NCBI RefSeq assembly: GCF_011516635.5
Contig: NZ_CP096255.1
Location: forward strand, 6,136,501-6,200,500
Origin: Bradyrhizobium barranii subsp. apii
GTDB taxonomy: Bacteria; Pseudomonadota; Alphaproteobacteria; Rhizobiales; Xanthobacteraceae
DNA: 64,000 bases
Direction: 5' to 3'
Shown here: positions 16,847 through 25,392 of the stretch, one piece after another
How the letters are laid out: each line of letters begins with the position of its first letter
Position numbering within the stretch: the first letter of the stretch is position 1
Translations under genes and position numbers: made by a program
The notes under the pieces: model-generated
Told to the model about the DNA's origin: nothing
The model's database searches: none
Seen by the model: the letters and a program-made list of their open reading frames with translations, nothing else

Positions 16847-16872
16847 TTTGTACACGATCATTCGTGTACTAA
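16847..16872. promoter_or_regulatory. Double TTYGTRTACRAA-like operator between fpr and enamidase
   Basis: Two adjacent imperfect copies of one 12-base palindrome occur here: TTTGTACACGAT (16847-16858) and TTCGTGTACTAA (16861-16872). Together they also make a larger perfect inverted repeat, GTACACGA / TCGTGTAC with spacer TCAT (16850-16869). The site is in the 157-base divergent promoter region. The same palindrome is perfect upstream of the Hnr and NicA genes, which supports control of all three promoters by one regulator, most likely the MarR protein at 19515. Confidence 0.7.
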
Positions 16873-16950
16873 TGAATAATCCTGCTTGCTCCCGGGGTCA
16901 AGGCTGCCCAAGATCGCGAGCGTTGCAGTTAGGAACAAGGAGCCCCTTCC

Positions 16951-18147
16951 ATGGCGCATGACGCCCCCCAGGCCACCGGACCCTCGAAGCTCGTGATCCG
17001 GAATATCGGCCTGATCCTGTCCGGCGCCCTGGAAAAGCCGATCCTGGACGGCGACACCATCGTCGCCGAGAACGGCAAGATCACTGCGATCGGCCGCTTC
17101 AAGGACCTCAACACCGAAGGCGCGACCACCATCGTCGAGGCCAACGGCACCACGGTCGCGCCCGGCCTGATCGACAGCCATGTCCACCCCGTCGCGGGCG
17201 ACTGGACGCCGCGCCAGAACCAGATCGGCTGGATCGACAGCAATTTGCATGGCGGCGTCACCACGATGATCTCCGCCGGCGAGGTGCACATGCCCGGCCG
17301 CCCGCGCGACGTCGTCGGGCTGAAGGCGATGGCGGTCTTCGCACAGCGCGCATTCTGGAATCTGCGCCCGGGCGGCGTGAAGGTTCACGCCGGCGCACCG
17401 GTGATCGAATGCGAGATGGTCGAGGAGGATTTCAAGGAATTGGCCGCCGCCGGCGTCAAGCTGCTCGGCGAGGTCGGCCTCGGCGGCGTCAAGGACGGCC
17501 CGACGGCGCGCAAGATGGTCGGCTGGGCCCGCAAATACGGCATCCAGAGCACGATCCACACCGGTGGCCCCTCGATCCCAGGCTCCGGCCTGATCGACAA
17601 GGACGTGGTGCTGGAGGCCGACACCGACGTGGTCGGCCACATCAATGGCGGCCACACCGCGCTGCCCGACGACCAGATCCGCTGCATCTGCGAGGGCTGC
17701 AAGCGCGGCCTCGAGATCGTTCACAACGGCAATGAGCGCTCGGCCCTGTTCACGCTGCGCATCGCGCGCGAGATGAACGATCTGCACAGGGTGATCCTCG
17801 GCACCGACGCGCCGGCCGGCTCCGGCGTGCAGCCGCTCGGCATCTTGCGGATGGTCTCGATGCTGTCCTCGCTCGGCGATTTGCCGGCCGAGCTCGCCTT
17901 CTGTCTTGCCACCGGCAACACCGCGCGAATGCGTCAGCTCGATTGCGGCCTGATCGAGGTCGGCCGCGCCGCCGATTTCGTCATCATGGACAAGGCCCAG
18001 CACTCGCCCGGCAAGACCATCCTGGAGAGCGTCCAGCTCGGCGACCTCCCCGGCATCGGCATGACCATCATCGACGGCATCGTGCGCACCCAGCGCAGCC
18101 GTAACACGCCGCCGGCCGGCCGGGTGCCGGAAGTGGTGGCGAAGTGA
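16951..18147 (+). CDS. ena: Enamidase-like amidohydrolase (6-oxo-tetrahydronicotinate ring opening)
   Basis: A 398-residue amidohydrolase with N-terminal metal motif GLIDSHVHPVAGDWTPRQ (HVH at 77-79). Downstream are TMISAGEVHMPG, KLLGEVGLGGVKDG, STIHTGGPSIPGS, GHINGGHTA, EIVHNGN and the late GTDAPAGSGVQPLGILR. This arrangement and the TDAPAGSG motif match the enamidase of the Eubacterium barkeri nicotinate pathway. That enzyme opens 1,4,5,6-tetrahydro-6-oxonicotinate to 2-formylglutarate and ammonia. The presence of Hnr and nicotinate dehydrogenase in the same module supports this role. The start is backed by AGGAG 8 bases upstream. It is divergent from fpr. Confidence 0.82.
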   Translation: MAHDAPQATGPSKLVIRNIGLILSGALEKPILDGDTIVAENGKITAIGRFKDLNTEGATTIVEANGTTVAPGLIDSHVHPVAGDWTPRQNQIGWIDSNLHGGVTTMISAGEVHMPGRPRDVVGLKAMAVFAQRAFWNLRPGGVKVHAGAPVIECEMVEEDFKELAAAGVKLLGEVGLGGVKDGPTARKMVGWARKYGIQSTIHTGGPSIPGSGLIDKDVVLEADTDVVGHINGGHTALPDDQIRCICEGCKRGLEIVHNGNERSALFTLRIAREMNDLHRVILGTDAPAGSGVQPLGILRMVSMLSSLGDLPAELAFCLATGNTARMRQLDCGLIEVGRAADFVIMDKAQHSPGKTILESVQLGDLPGIGMTIIDGIVRTQRSRNTPPAGRVPEVVAK

Positions 18148-18272
18148 CGCAGCCGGAGCAGCTCGCCGCTCCGCGTCGCGCCTCGAAGGCATTGAACAAG
18201 TCTGCTGCCTGCCGCGTCTAACGCAGGCAGCCCTCGGCGGCGGCAGTTCATTGCTGGACCATCGAGGGAGAC

Positions 18273-18956
18273 ATGAAAAGTTCGCTGCGGATTGCCGCCG
18301 GCATCGCCGGTGCGGTGGCAGGCTTCATCGCCACGATCGGGCTGCTCGAGCTGACCGGCTTCGGCAATCGTGCAGACCCGATCACGACGGGGCTGGTCGC
18401 CCTGTTCGTCATCGCCCCCATCGGCGCAGTCATCGGCCTGGTGCTCGCCACCAAGCTAGCGACACCCAAGAACGACAATAGCGGCGGCCTCGCACGCAAC
18501 AGCCTGAAGTCACTCGGCGTCGTCGTCCTGCTCTGCCTCGCCGCCGGTGTCACTTACGCCGTCTACGCGTATACGACCGCCACGCCCTGGCTCAATCCGA
18601 ACGCCAGCAATCCACTGCTCGTGTTCGAGGTTCGCTTTCCGGCCGGCGTCATGGTGCCGACGTCACCGCAGGGCATCGCAATCGAATTGCAGACCGACCT
18701 CAACACCATGCCGGGTGAAGTGACCCCCTCCGCCTTCTACCGTGATGGCGACCAACCCGTTCTCGCGGGCGAAGTCGAGCTTGCCTTTAGAACCTCGCAC
18801 CGGCAGCTCGCCGTCAACATCCAGGGCCAGCCGAGCCGGATCTATCCGATCGACCTGACGGCCCGGGCGCCGCATACGCCGGAGTTCGGCACGTGGCGGC
18901 GGCTCGCCGATGGCAGCGAAATCCGCTACCGCGCCAAATGGCCGGGGAAGACGTAA
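18273..18956 (+). CDS. Membrane protein of unknown function, 227 aa
   Basis: Three hydrophobic segments lie at about residues 5-27 (IAAGIAGAVAGFIATIGLLEL), 38-60 (TTGLVALFVIAPIGAVIGLVL) and 78-100 (LGVVVLLCLAAGVTYAVYAY). A soluble C-terminal domain with beta-rich pattern follows (LLVFEVRFPAGVMVPTSPQGIAIELQTD...). The C-terminal domain is probably periplasmic. GAGGGAG precedes the ATG. The domain was not recognised. It follows the enamidase by 125 bases, so membership of that transcript is possible but not shown. Confidence 0.7.
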   Translation: MKSSLRIAAGIAGAVAGFIATIGLLELTGFGNRADPITTGLVALFVIAPIGAVIGLVLATKLATPKNDNSGGLARNSLKSLGVVVLLCLAAGVTYAVYAYTTATPWLNPNASNPLLVFEVRFPAGVMVPTSPQGIAIELQTDLNTMPGEVTPSAFYRDGDQPVLAGEVELAFRTSHRQLAVNIQGQPSRIYPIDLTARAPHTPEFGTWRRLADGSEIRYRAKWPGKT

Positions 18957-18960
18957 GGGA

Positions 18961-19350
18961 TCAGCGCTTCTTTGCGATCTCACAGCGCACGTAGGTCTGG
19001 CGCTTGGCCTGGCCGACCGGGCCATTCTCGATCACCAGCCGGCCATCCGCCGCGACCGAAACCCGGGGATTGGAACGAAACTTTTCGCCCTCGCCTTCGC
19101 AGGCAAGCCGCATCTTCCAGCTTTGCTTGCCATCTGCGGTGATCTCGCCGGCGCGGCAGCGCGTCTCGTACCAATAGAGGCGGTTGCCGCCTTCGATGCT
19201 CATCCGGCTGGCGCTGTCCTGATCGCGGCAATCCTTCTTGGTCGACGCCCAGAAGCCCTCGTAGGGCTGCGCGGCAAAGGCGGCAGTGCAGCTGCTCGCC
19301 AACGCGGCAGTAAGACTCAGAACCATCGCAAATCGCGTGACTGCTCGCAT
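18961..19350 (-). CDS. Small secreted protein of unknown function
   Basis: A 129-residue protein with a clear signal peptide, MRAVTRFAMVLSLTAALASS followed by CTAAFA and cleavage near AQPYEG. The start at 19350 was chosen because it places this signal peptide at the N-terminus. Four cysteines in the mature part (KDCRDQD, ETRCRAG, LACEGE, VRCEIAK) suggest two disulfides in the periplasm. The pattern EGFWASTKKDCRDQDS resembles small uncharacterised periplasmic proteins of rhizobia. It converges on the membrane-protein gene, with stops 5 bases apart. Confidence 0.7.
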   Translation of the reverse strand: MRAVTRFAMVLSLTAALASSCTAAFAAQPYEGFWASTKKDCRDQDSASRMSIEGGNRLYWYETRCRAGEITADGKQSWKMRLACEGEGEKFRSNPRVSVAADGRLVIENGPVGQAKRQTYVRCEIAKKR

Positions 19351-19411
19351 GACGACAACCTCGATAAACCCTTCATCGACGTTAGTCGCCAGTTCCCGCC
19401 CCTTGTTCAAC

Positions 19412-19508
19412 TGCCGTAGGGTGGGCAAAAGGCGCGAAGCGCCGTGCACACCATCTTTGCGACTTGAGGAAGAACGGTGGGCACGCTTCGCTTTGCCACC
19501 CTACGGCA
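19412..19508. repeat. Foldback intergenic repeat
   Basis: Two inverted arms, TGCCGTAGGGTGGGCAAAA at the left and TTTGCCACCCTACGGCA at the right, enclose smaller palindromes (GGCGCGAAGCGCC and GTGGGCACGCTTCGC). The unit fills the gap between two minus-strand genes and has the look of a dispersed rhizobial intergenic palindrome. It lies just beyond the MarR stop and could end the long upstream operon's transcript. Confidence 0.6.
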
Positions 19509-19514
19509 CCGTCC

Positions 19515-19970
19515 TCACCGCAGCTTGTTCAACAGCGCCATCAGCATCTCGCGCTCCCTGGCATCGAGCGGCGCCAGCGTTTCCCGGGTGATCGCGAGCG
19601 CACTCGGCGCGACCTTCTCCGCAAGCTGCTGACCGGCGCGCGTCAGGCTGACCAGAAGCCGCCGTCCGTCCTCGGGATCCTGGCTGGTCTCGGTCAGGCC
19701 TCGTGCGGTCAGGCGGTCGATCACGCCCTTGATGGTCGCGACATCCATCGCCGTCAGCCGCCCGAGCTGGTTCTGCGAGCATGGCCCAGTCTCGGCCAGT
19801 TTCGACAATGCCGCCCATTGCGTCGGCGTGAGATTGGTGCCGATGTCGCGCGAGAAGATCGAACTGTGGCGCTGCCAGACCTGACGCAGGATGAAGCCGA
19901 CCTGCTCGTCGAGCACGTAAGACGATTTTGCCGGTTTGACGCTTTTCTTCGCCGCAACGCTTCTTGCCAT
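19515..19970 (-). CDS. MarR-family regulator, NicR-like candidate
   Basis: A 151-residue MarR protein. Helix-winged-helix signs are LTPTQWAALSKLAETGPCSQNQLGRLTAMDVATIKGVIDRLTARGL, then the wing DPEDGRRLLVSLTRAG. It is the last gene of the minus-strand operon that begins with hnr. A GTG at 19988 overlapping the previous stop is an alternative start; ATG 19970 has a closer family N-terminus. In Pseudomonas putida the nicotinate genes are repressed by the MarR protein NicR in response to 6-hydroxynicotinate. By analogy this protein may bind the TTYGTRTACRAA palindromes of the module. That assignment is inference. Confidence 0.8.
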   Translation of the reverse strand: MARSVAAKKSVKPAKSSYVLDEQVGFILRQVWQRHSSIFSRDIGTNLTPTQWAALSKLAETGPCSQNQLGRLTAMDVATIKGVIDRLTARGLTETSQDPEDGRRLLVSLTRAGQQLAEKVAPSALAITRETLAPLDAREREMLMALLNKLR

Positions 19971-19984
19971 CCGCTCCCCGCCCC

Positions 19985-20689
19985 TCACAACGACAGATGC
20001 GCGTCGCGGACATCCGGACGCGCGTCGAGCTCGGCCATGGTGCCGCCGAAGCAGATACGGCCACGCTCGATGATATAGGCGCGATCGGAGATCAGCCGCG
20101 CAAAGTGCAAATTCTGCTCGGACACGACGATGCTGACGCCTTCCTTCTTCATGGTCAGGATGGCATCGACCATCTGCTCCACGATCTTCGGCGACAGGCC
20201 TTCCGAGGGCTCGTCGAGCAGCACCAGCGACGGATTGCCCATCAGCGTGCGCGCGATGGTGAGCATCTGCTGCTCGCCACCGCTCATGCGGCCGCCCGGT
20301 CGGTTCTTCATCTCACCCAAATTTGGAAACAGCGCGAACAGCTTTTCGCGGGTCCAGTGCGGGGCGTTCGGACGCTTCGGCTGCCGGCCGACCTCGAGAT
20401 TCTCCTCCACCGTCAAATCAGTGAAGATGCGCCGCTCCTCGGGCACGTAACCAAGCCCGTCGCGCACGATCTCATGCGTCGGGCGCGCCGAGACATCCTT
20501 GCCCTCGAACATGATGCGCCCCGAGCGCTGGGCAACGAGCCCGACGATCGAGCGGAACGTCGTCGACTTGCCGGCGCCGTTGCGGCCGAGCAACGCCACC
20601 ACCTCGCCCTCGCCGACCTCGAAACCGATGTCGAACAGGATATGCGCCGGGCCGTAATGGCTGTTGAGGTCTTGCACCGTGAGCTTCAT
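19985..20689 (-). CDS. livF: Branched-chain-type ABC transporter ATPase (LivF)
   Basis: A 234-residue ATPase. Walker A is GRNGAGKST, the signature is MSGGEQQ, Walker B is LVLLDEPSEGLSP, and the H-loop position reads SEQNLHF, with Gln where many ATPases keep His, as LivF proteins commonly show. The phrase HILFDIGFEVGEGEVVALLGRN and the length are typical of LivF. It starts by a 4-base overlap with livG. It would power import by the fused permease encoded upstream. In this operon the cargo is probably nicotinate or a related pyridine, not leucine. Confidence 0.9.
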   Translation of the reverse strand: MKLTVQDLNSHYGPAHILFDIGFEVGEGEVVALLGRNGAGKSTTFRSIVGLVAQRSGRIMFEGKDVSARPTHEIVRDGLGYVPEERRIFTDLTVEENLEVGRQPKRPNAPHWTREKLFALFPNLGEMKNRPGGRMSGGEQQMLTIARTLMGNPSLVLLDEPSEGLSPKIVEQMVDAILTMKKEGVSIVVSEQNLHFARLISDRAYIIERGRICFGGTMAELDARPDVRDAHLSL

Positions 20690-21471
20690 GCGGAGGCTCC
20701 ATGCCCGGCATCGTAAAGCAGGCCCTCGCCGAGATAGACGGCCTGCACCTGCGGATTGCCGCGCACCTCGGCCGGCGATCCTTCGGCGATCAGCGTGCCG
20801 CGGTTGAGTACGATAATGCGGTCGGCATGCTCGAACACCACGTCCATGTCGTGCTCGGTGAAGAGCACGCCGATCGATTTTTCCCGCGCGATCTGCGCCG
20901 TTAGCCGCATCAGATCGACGCGCTCGCGCGGCGCCATGCCGGCGGTTGGCTCGTCCATCAGCAGCAGCTTGGGCTCGTTGGCAAGCGCAACCGCAAGCTC
21001 GAGCCGCTTGAGGTCGCCATAGGCAAGCTCGCCGCAGGGACGATCGGCGTAGCCGCCCATGCCGACGAGCTCGAGCAGCCGCCCGGCCTCGCCGCGGTCG
21101 AAGTTCGGCGCCGAGCCGAAGAGATTGAACAGCTGCTTGCCATGCGAGATCAGCGCGACCTGCACGTTCTCGCGCACGGTCATCGTCGCGAAGGTTGCGG
21201 TGATCTGGAAAGTGCGCCCGACGCCGAGCCGCCAGATCTCGCGCGGCTTCTTGCCGGTGGTCTCCTCGCCGAGCAGGCGGACATGGCCGGTATCAGGCTT
21301 GTTCTGGCCGTTGAGCATGTCGAAGCAGGTGCTCTTGCCCGCGCCGTTCGGACCGATCAGCGCCAAAATTTCGCCTGATCGCAGCGAGAACGAGACGCCG
21401 CGCACGGCGTGGATGCCGCCATAGGATTTGGACAGGCCTTCAACCGCGAGAAGTGGGGGTGCGACGCTCAT
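20686..21471 (-). CDS. livG: Branched-chain-type ABC transporter ATPase (LivG)
   Basis: The protein is 261 residues from ATG 21471, in an ATGA overlap with the permease stop. Walker A is GPNGAGKST, the signature region is GELAYGDLKRLELAVALA (the usual LivG form without a classical LSGGQ), Walker B is LLLMDEPTAGM, and the H-loop is FTEHDMDVVFEHADRI. FNMLNGQ-like FDMLNGQNKPDTG is also LivG-typical. The frame is open further upstream, but that part only shadows the permease gene. It pairs with LivF as a heterodimer on the cytoplasmic face. Confidence 0.9.
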   Translation of the reverse strand: MSVAPPLLAVEGLSKSYGGIHAVRGVSFSLRSGEILALIGPNGAGKSTCFDMLNGQNKPDTGHVRLLGEETTGKKPREIWRLGVGRTFQITATFATMTVRENVQVALISHGKQLFNLFGSAPNFDRGEAGRLLELVGMGGYADRPCGELAYGDLKRLELAVALANEPKLLLMDEPTAGMAPRERVDLMRLTAQIAREKSIGVLFTEHDMDVVFEHADRIIVLNRGTLIAEGSPAEVRGNPQVQAVYLGEGLLYDAGHGASA

Positions 21472-23357
21472 TCGACGGACTCGATCGGCTTGGCAAGCAA
21501 GGGAGATCCCGGCGGCGATGTCTTCCTGCGCCGCTGCGCCAGCATCTCCAGCGTGCCGACGATGCCCTTGGGGAAGACGACGACGATCAGCACGATGAAG
21601 CCGCCGAGTACGAGCTTCGACAGGTCGGTCTGGCTGACCAGCCAGATGTTGAGCGCCTTGTAGACGATGGCGCCGATCACCGCGCCCGACACCGTCTCGA
21701 CGCCGCCGAGCAGCACCATGACCAGTGCGTCGACCGACAGCGAGATGCCGAGATTGTCGGGGAAGACGCTGCCCTTGAGGTAGGCGAACAGCGCGCCGCC
21801 GATGCCGGCGGTCGTGCCTGCGATCACGAACGCCGTCCACTGGATGCGCTTGGCATTGATGCCGACCGCCTCGCTGCGCAGAGGCGAGTCGCGCGTGGCC
21901 CTGAGTGCGTAGCCGAACGGCGAGAATACCATGGCCCGAAGCGCAACCGTCACAATTGCCGCAACGCCGAGCGCCAACCAATAGAAATGCCCCGGGCTCG
22001 CCGCCCAGCTTGACGGCCAGACGCCGAGTATGCCGTTGTCGCCGCCCGTGACGCTCACCCACTGGAACGCGATCGACCAGACGATCTGCGCAAACGCAAG
22101 CGTCAGCATCGCGAAATAGACGCCGGAAAGCTGCACCGCGAAGAAGCCGAACACGGCCGCGCCCATGCAGCCCAGCAGCGGCCCGAGCAGCAGGCACACG
22201 ACCATCGGCAGCCCTGCCATCTTGGCGAGGAAGGCGACGCCGTAGGCGCCGAGGCCGAAATAAGCGGCATGCCCGAACGACGCGAGCCCGCCGACCGACA
22301 TCAGGAAATGCAGGCTGACGGCGAAGATCACGAAGATCGCAATCTCCGAACCGACCGTGAGAACATAATTGCCGGCGAACAGCGGCAACGTCGCCGCGAT
22401 GACGAGCGCGGCAAGCGCAGCGAGCCGCTCGTTCGACGTCAGCGGCCGCCAGGGATTAACGGAGAGGCCTGGTGTCTTGCGCGCGGGCGCCTCGGGCTTG
22501 CCGAACAGACCCCAGGGCCGGACGATCAGCACCACCGCCATCACCAGGAAGACCAGGATGATGGAGATCTTCGGGAAGATCAGGATGCCGAAGGCGTTGA
22601 GCTCGGACACCAGCACCGCCGCAACGAAGGCGCCGACGATGCTGCCGAGGCCGCCGATCACGACCACGACGAAGACCTCGACGATGATACGCAGATCCAT
22701 GGCGTGATGCACGGCATCGCGCGGGATCTGGAGCGCGCCGCCGAGTGCGGCGAGGAAGACGCCGACCGCAAACACGGATGTGAACAGCCATTTCTGGTTG
22801 ACGCCGAGCGCTGCGACCATGTCGCGGTCCTGCGTCGCCGCGCGCACCAGCACGCCCCAGCGCGTGCGCTGGAACAGCAGCCAGAGAATGCCGAGTACGA
22901 CCGGGCTGAGCACGATCAGGAACAAATCGTAGCTTGGGATGTTCTGGCCGAAGAAATCGATGGCGCCCTTGAAGCCCGGCGCGCGGCGGCCGACGAGATC
23001 GTCGGGGCCCCAGATCAGCACGACGAGATCCTCGACCATCAAGGTCAGGCCGAAGGTCGCAAGCAGCTGGAACAGCTCGGGGGCATGATAGATGCGGCGC
23101 AGCAGCACCATCTCGACGATGACGCCGATCAAGGCCACGGCAAACGCGGCGATGACGATCGCGCCCCAGAAGCCGAACGCGCCCGAAAGCCGCTCGGTGA
23201 GCGTGAAGGCGACGTAGGCGCCGATCATGTAGAAGGCGCCATGCGCGAAATTCACGATCCGCGTCACGCCGAAGATGATCGACAGGCCCGAGGCCACCAG
23301 CAACAGCGACGCTGCGCTGGCGAGACCGGTCAGAAACTGTACGACATAAAAGGCCAT
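21468..23357 (-). CDS. Fused LivH-LivM branched-chain-type ABC permease
   Basis: At 629 residues it is twice the usual length. The N-terminal half is LivH-like: FYVVQFLTGLASAASLLLVASGLSIIFGVTRIVNFAHGAFY, ending near VVLIVRPWGLFG at about residue 295. The C-terminal half is LivM-like: FAVSLHFLMSVGGLASFGHAAYFGLGAYG, then RATRDSPLRSEAVGINAKRIQWTAFVIAGTTAGIGGALFA. Both EAA-like cytoplasmic loops are present (RAATQDRDMVAALGVN and the one above). So a single chain provides both transmembrane halves. It is co-transcribed with the binding protein and ATPases, and likely imports the module's pyridine substrate. Confidence 0.9.
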   Translation of the reverse strand: MAFYVVQFLTGLASAASLLLVASGLSIIFGVTRIVNFAHGAFYMIGAYVAFTLTERLSGAFGFWGAIVIAAFAVALIGVIVEMVLLRRIYHAPELFQLLATFGLTLMVEDLVVLIWGPDDLVGRRAPGFKGAIDFFGQNIPSYDLFLIVLSPVVLGILWLLFQRTRWGVLVRAATQDRDMVAALGVNQKWLFTSVFAVGVFLAALGGALQIPRDAVHHAMDLRIIVEVFVVVVIGGLGSIVGAFVAAVLVSELNAFGILIFPKISIILVFLVMAVVLIVRPWGLFGKPEAPARKTPGLSVNPWRPLTSNERLAALAALVIAATLPLFAGNYVLTVGSEIAIFVIFAVSLHFLMSVGGLASFGHAAYFGLGAYGVAFLAKMAGLPMVVCLLLGPLLGCMGAAVFGFFAVQLSGVYFAMLTLAFAQIVWSIAFQWVSVTGGDNGILGVWPSSWAASPGHFYWLALGVAAIVTVALRAMVFSPFGYALRATRDSPLRSEAVGINAKRIQWTAFVIAGTTAGIGGALFAYLKGSVFPDNLGISLSVDALVMVLLGGVETVSGAVIGAIVYKALNIWLVSQTDLSKLVLGGFIVLIVVVFPKGIVGTLEMLAQRRRKTSPPGSPLLAKPIESVE

Positions 23358-23394
23358 CGGCGGTCCGGGTTAAGAATAAGTCTCAGTATGGGGC

Positions 23395-23496
23395 TTCATC
23401 CTTCGAGACGGCGCTACGCGCCTCCTCAGGATGAGGTCCGGGACCCTCATGGTGAGGAGCGCGGCAACGCCGCGCGTCTCGAACCACGAGGCCCCG
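23395..23496. repeat. Intergenic palindromic repeat, TCATCCTTCGAGACG family
   Basis: The 152-base gap between the binding-protein and permease genes contains TTCATCCTTCGAGACGGCGC, CCTCCTCAGGATGAGG and then GTGAGGAGCGCGGC...GCCGCGCGTCTCGAA. It forms nested stems. A second copy of the same family lies at 50392-50496. Placed inside an operon, it may reduce transporter expression relative to the binding protein through stem formation or RNA processing. Confidence 0.7.
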
Positions 23497-23509
23497 GTTC
23501 CTCTTCACA

Positions 23510-24712
23510 TCAGTCCTTCGGACGCAGCTTATCGACTTCGGCGTCGCTCGGCAGATAGTCCGAGCCCTTCTTGTAAGAAGAATCCACCATCACGCCCTTG
23601 CCGTCCTTCAGCGCGGTCTTGCCGACATAGGCACCGAGCGTCGACTGGTGGTCGATCTTGCGGAAGGTGATCTCGCCGAACGGCGACGGCATCGACAGCC
23701 CCTCCGCCGCGGCGATCAATTTCTCCGGATCGGTCGAGCCGGCCTTCGCAAGGATCGCAGCAGCCGCCTTGATGGTCTGGTAACCGACGATCGAGCCCAG
23801 GCGCGGATAGTCGTTGTACTTGGCCTGGTAGGCCTTCAGGAACGCGTCATGCTCGGGCGTCTTGATCGAGTACCAGGGATAGCCGGTGACGATCCAGCCC
23901 TCCGGCGTCTCGTCCTTGAGCGGATCGAGGTATTCGGGCTCGCCGGTCAGGAACGAGACGACCTCGCGCCCCTTGAACAGGCCGCGGGTGTTGCCTTCAC
24001 GCACGAGCTTCACGAGGTCGGCGCCGAAGGTGACGTTGAGGATCGCTTCGGGATTGGCCGCGGCAACCGCCTGCACCACCGGACCCGCGTCGATCTTGCC
24101 CTGCGGCGGCCACTGCTCGTCAACCCACTGGATGTCAGGGCGCTTCTCCGACATCAGCTTCTTGAACACCGCAACCGCGGACTGGCCATATTCATAGTTC
24201 GGCGCGATGGTCGCCCAGCGCTTGGCCGGCAGCTTGCTGGCTGCTTCCACCAGCATCGCTGCCTGCATGTAGTTGGAGGGGCGCAGACGGAAGGTGTACT
24301 TGTTGCCCTTGGACCAGGTGATGGCGTCCGTCAGCGGCTCGGCCGCGAGAAAGAACACCTTCTTCTGGTTGGCGAAGTCGCTGACGGCGAGGCCGATGTT
24401 CGACAGGAACGTCCCCGTCAGCATCGCCACGCCTTCGCTGGAGACGAGTTCATTGGCCGCAGTCTGCGCATCCGCCGGCTTGCCGCCGTCGTCCTTGGAG
24501 ACGACGACGAGCTTCTTGCCGTTGATGCCGCCGGCCGCGTTGACCTGTTCGACTGCGAGCTGCCAGCCCTTGCGATAGGGCTCGGTGAAAGCCGGCAACA
24601 GCGAGTAGCTGTTGATCTCGCCGATCTTGATCTCCTGCGCCACGGCCGAATGAACCATGCCGCCCGCCAGCAGCGCGAAGGCCGCGCCCACAAAAGTGTT
24701 TCTCGCTCGCAT
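23510..24712 (-). CDS. Periplasmic solute-binding protein of LivK type
   Basis: A 400-residue type 1 binding protein. The signal peptide is MRARNTFVGAAFALLAGGMV, then HSAVAQ, cleaved before EIKIGEINSY. Family segments include FTEPYRKGWQLAVEQVNAAGGINGKKLVVVSKDDGGKPADAQTAANEL and TFLSNIGLAVSDFANQKKVFFLAAEPLTD, the ligand-binding lobes. GGAGG precedes the ATG. It belongs to the branched-chain/urea/aromatic-acid-binding group, members of which bind benzoate, nicotinate-like or amide ligands. Its place between the Hnr genes and the permease suggests nicotinate or 6-hydroxynicotinate as ligand, by inference. Confidence 0.88.
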   Translation of the reverse strand: MRARNTFVGAAFALLAGGMVHSAVAQEIKIGEINSYSLLPAFTEPYRKGWQLAVEQVNAAGGINGKKLVVVSKDDGGKPADAQTAANELVSSEGVAMLTGTFLSNIGLAVSDFANQKKVFFLAAEPLTDAITWSKGNKYTFRLRPSNYMQAAMLVEAASKLPAKRWATIAPNYEYGQSAVAVFKKLMSEKRPDIQWVDEQWPPQGKIDAGPVVQAVAAANPEAILNVTFGADLVKLVREGNTRGLFKGREVVSFLTGEPEYLDPLKDETPEGWIVTGYPWYSIKTPEHDAFLKAYQAKYNDYPRLGSIVGYQTIKAAAAILAKAGSTDPEKLIAAAEGLSMPSPFGEITFRKIDHQSTLGAYVGKTALKDGKGVMVDSSYKKGSDYLPSDAEVDKLRPKD

Positions 24713-24792
24713 CCCAACCTCCAGTTTTGAACTCTCTACGTCTTCAGCGTGATCTTGTCGGAGAAGCCATGCCCGCCTCCCCGGTTCAAACT

Positions 24793-25377
24793 CTATTTCA
24801 AACCGTCTTCACCCTTCACTTCCGCAACCGTCAGCCCGCCGACGCGCGGCAAGGGACGGCCGCTATCGGTGACGGCGACCGCGACCATGATCTCGTTGGC
24901 GCGCGGCGCATCGTTGATCTGCACCTCCATGCCGTCGAAATGGCTGCGCACGAAGGCTGCGTCCTTGTGCCCGAGCGGAATGTCCAGCGTCGTGCCCGGG
25001 CCGCTGCGCTTCTTCGACGATGGGATCAGCGCCGCGCCCTTGCTCAGGACCTTGCGAACCGGAGCGCCCATCTTCGGATGCAGGATAGCCGCCGCATGCT
25101 CCAGCTCGCCGTTCTCGCCGACAGCCGCGGCCTTGCCGTAGCTTTGCGCCTTCGCGCCATCGATACCCAGCGCCGCCACCGCGCGCTTCGCCAGGAGCTC
25201 GCCGAGCTCCTCGCCGATCGCGATCAGGGGCGAGAGATCCTCGACATATTTGCCGGCAAAGGGATTTTCGATCACGGCGATCGCCGCTGCGCGCCGCGTC
25301 GGCGGCGAGACCTGGCGGCCCATTTCCATCTGCGTCTCTTCGACGACGGTGACGATCTTGCGGATGATCGCGCTCAT
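24793..25377 (-). CDS. Amino acid synthesis (DUF1185) family protein
   Basis: The 194-residue sequence matches the DUF1185/AA_synth family in length and in its start, IIRKIVTVVEETQMEMGR. Further family-like stretches are AVIENPFAGKYVEDLSPLI, GKAAAVGENGELEHAAAILHPKMG, GTTLDIPLGHKDAAFVRSHFDGMEVQI and ADPRANEI-like NDAPRANEIMVAVAVTDSGRP. Despite the family name, no biochemical function is established. It is third in the operon, 15 bases after the UPF0280 gene. Its tight linkage to hnr suggests a role in pyridine-ring catabolism, perhaps beyond the enamidase step. Confidence 0.8.
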   Translation of the reverse strand: MSAIIRKIVTVVEETQMEMGRQVSPPTRRAAAIAVIENPFAGKYVEDLSPLIAIGEELGELLAKRAVAALGIDGAKAQSYGKAAAVGENGELEHAAAILHPKMGAPVRKVLSKGAALIPSSKKRSGPGTTLDIPLGHKDAAFVRSHFDGMEVQINDAPRANEIMVAVAVTDSGRPLPRVGGLTVAEVKGEDGLK

Positions 25378-25392
25378 GTTTCGCTTCCCTGT

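Noticed and set aside
20686..22197. A livG frame extended upstream to about 503 residues
   Set aside because: The first 240 residues lie in the permease gene out of frame and are Arg-rich. ATG 21471 gives a normal LivG.
22269..23558. A long plus-strand frame opposite the fused permease
   Set aside because: The composition is dominated by His, Asp, Glu and Arg, mirroring hydrophobic codons on the other strand. No ribosome-binding site or domain.
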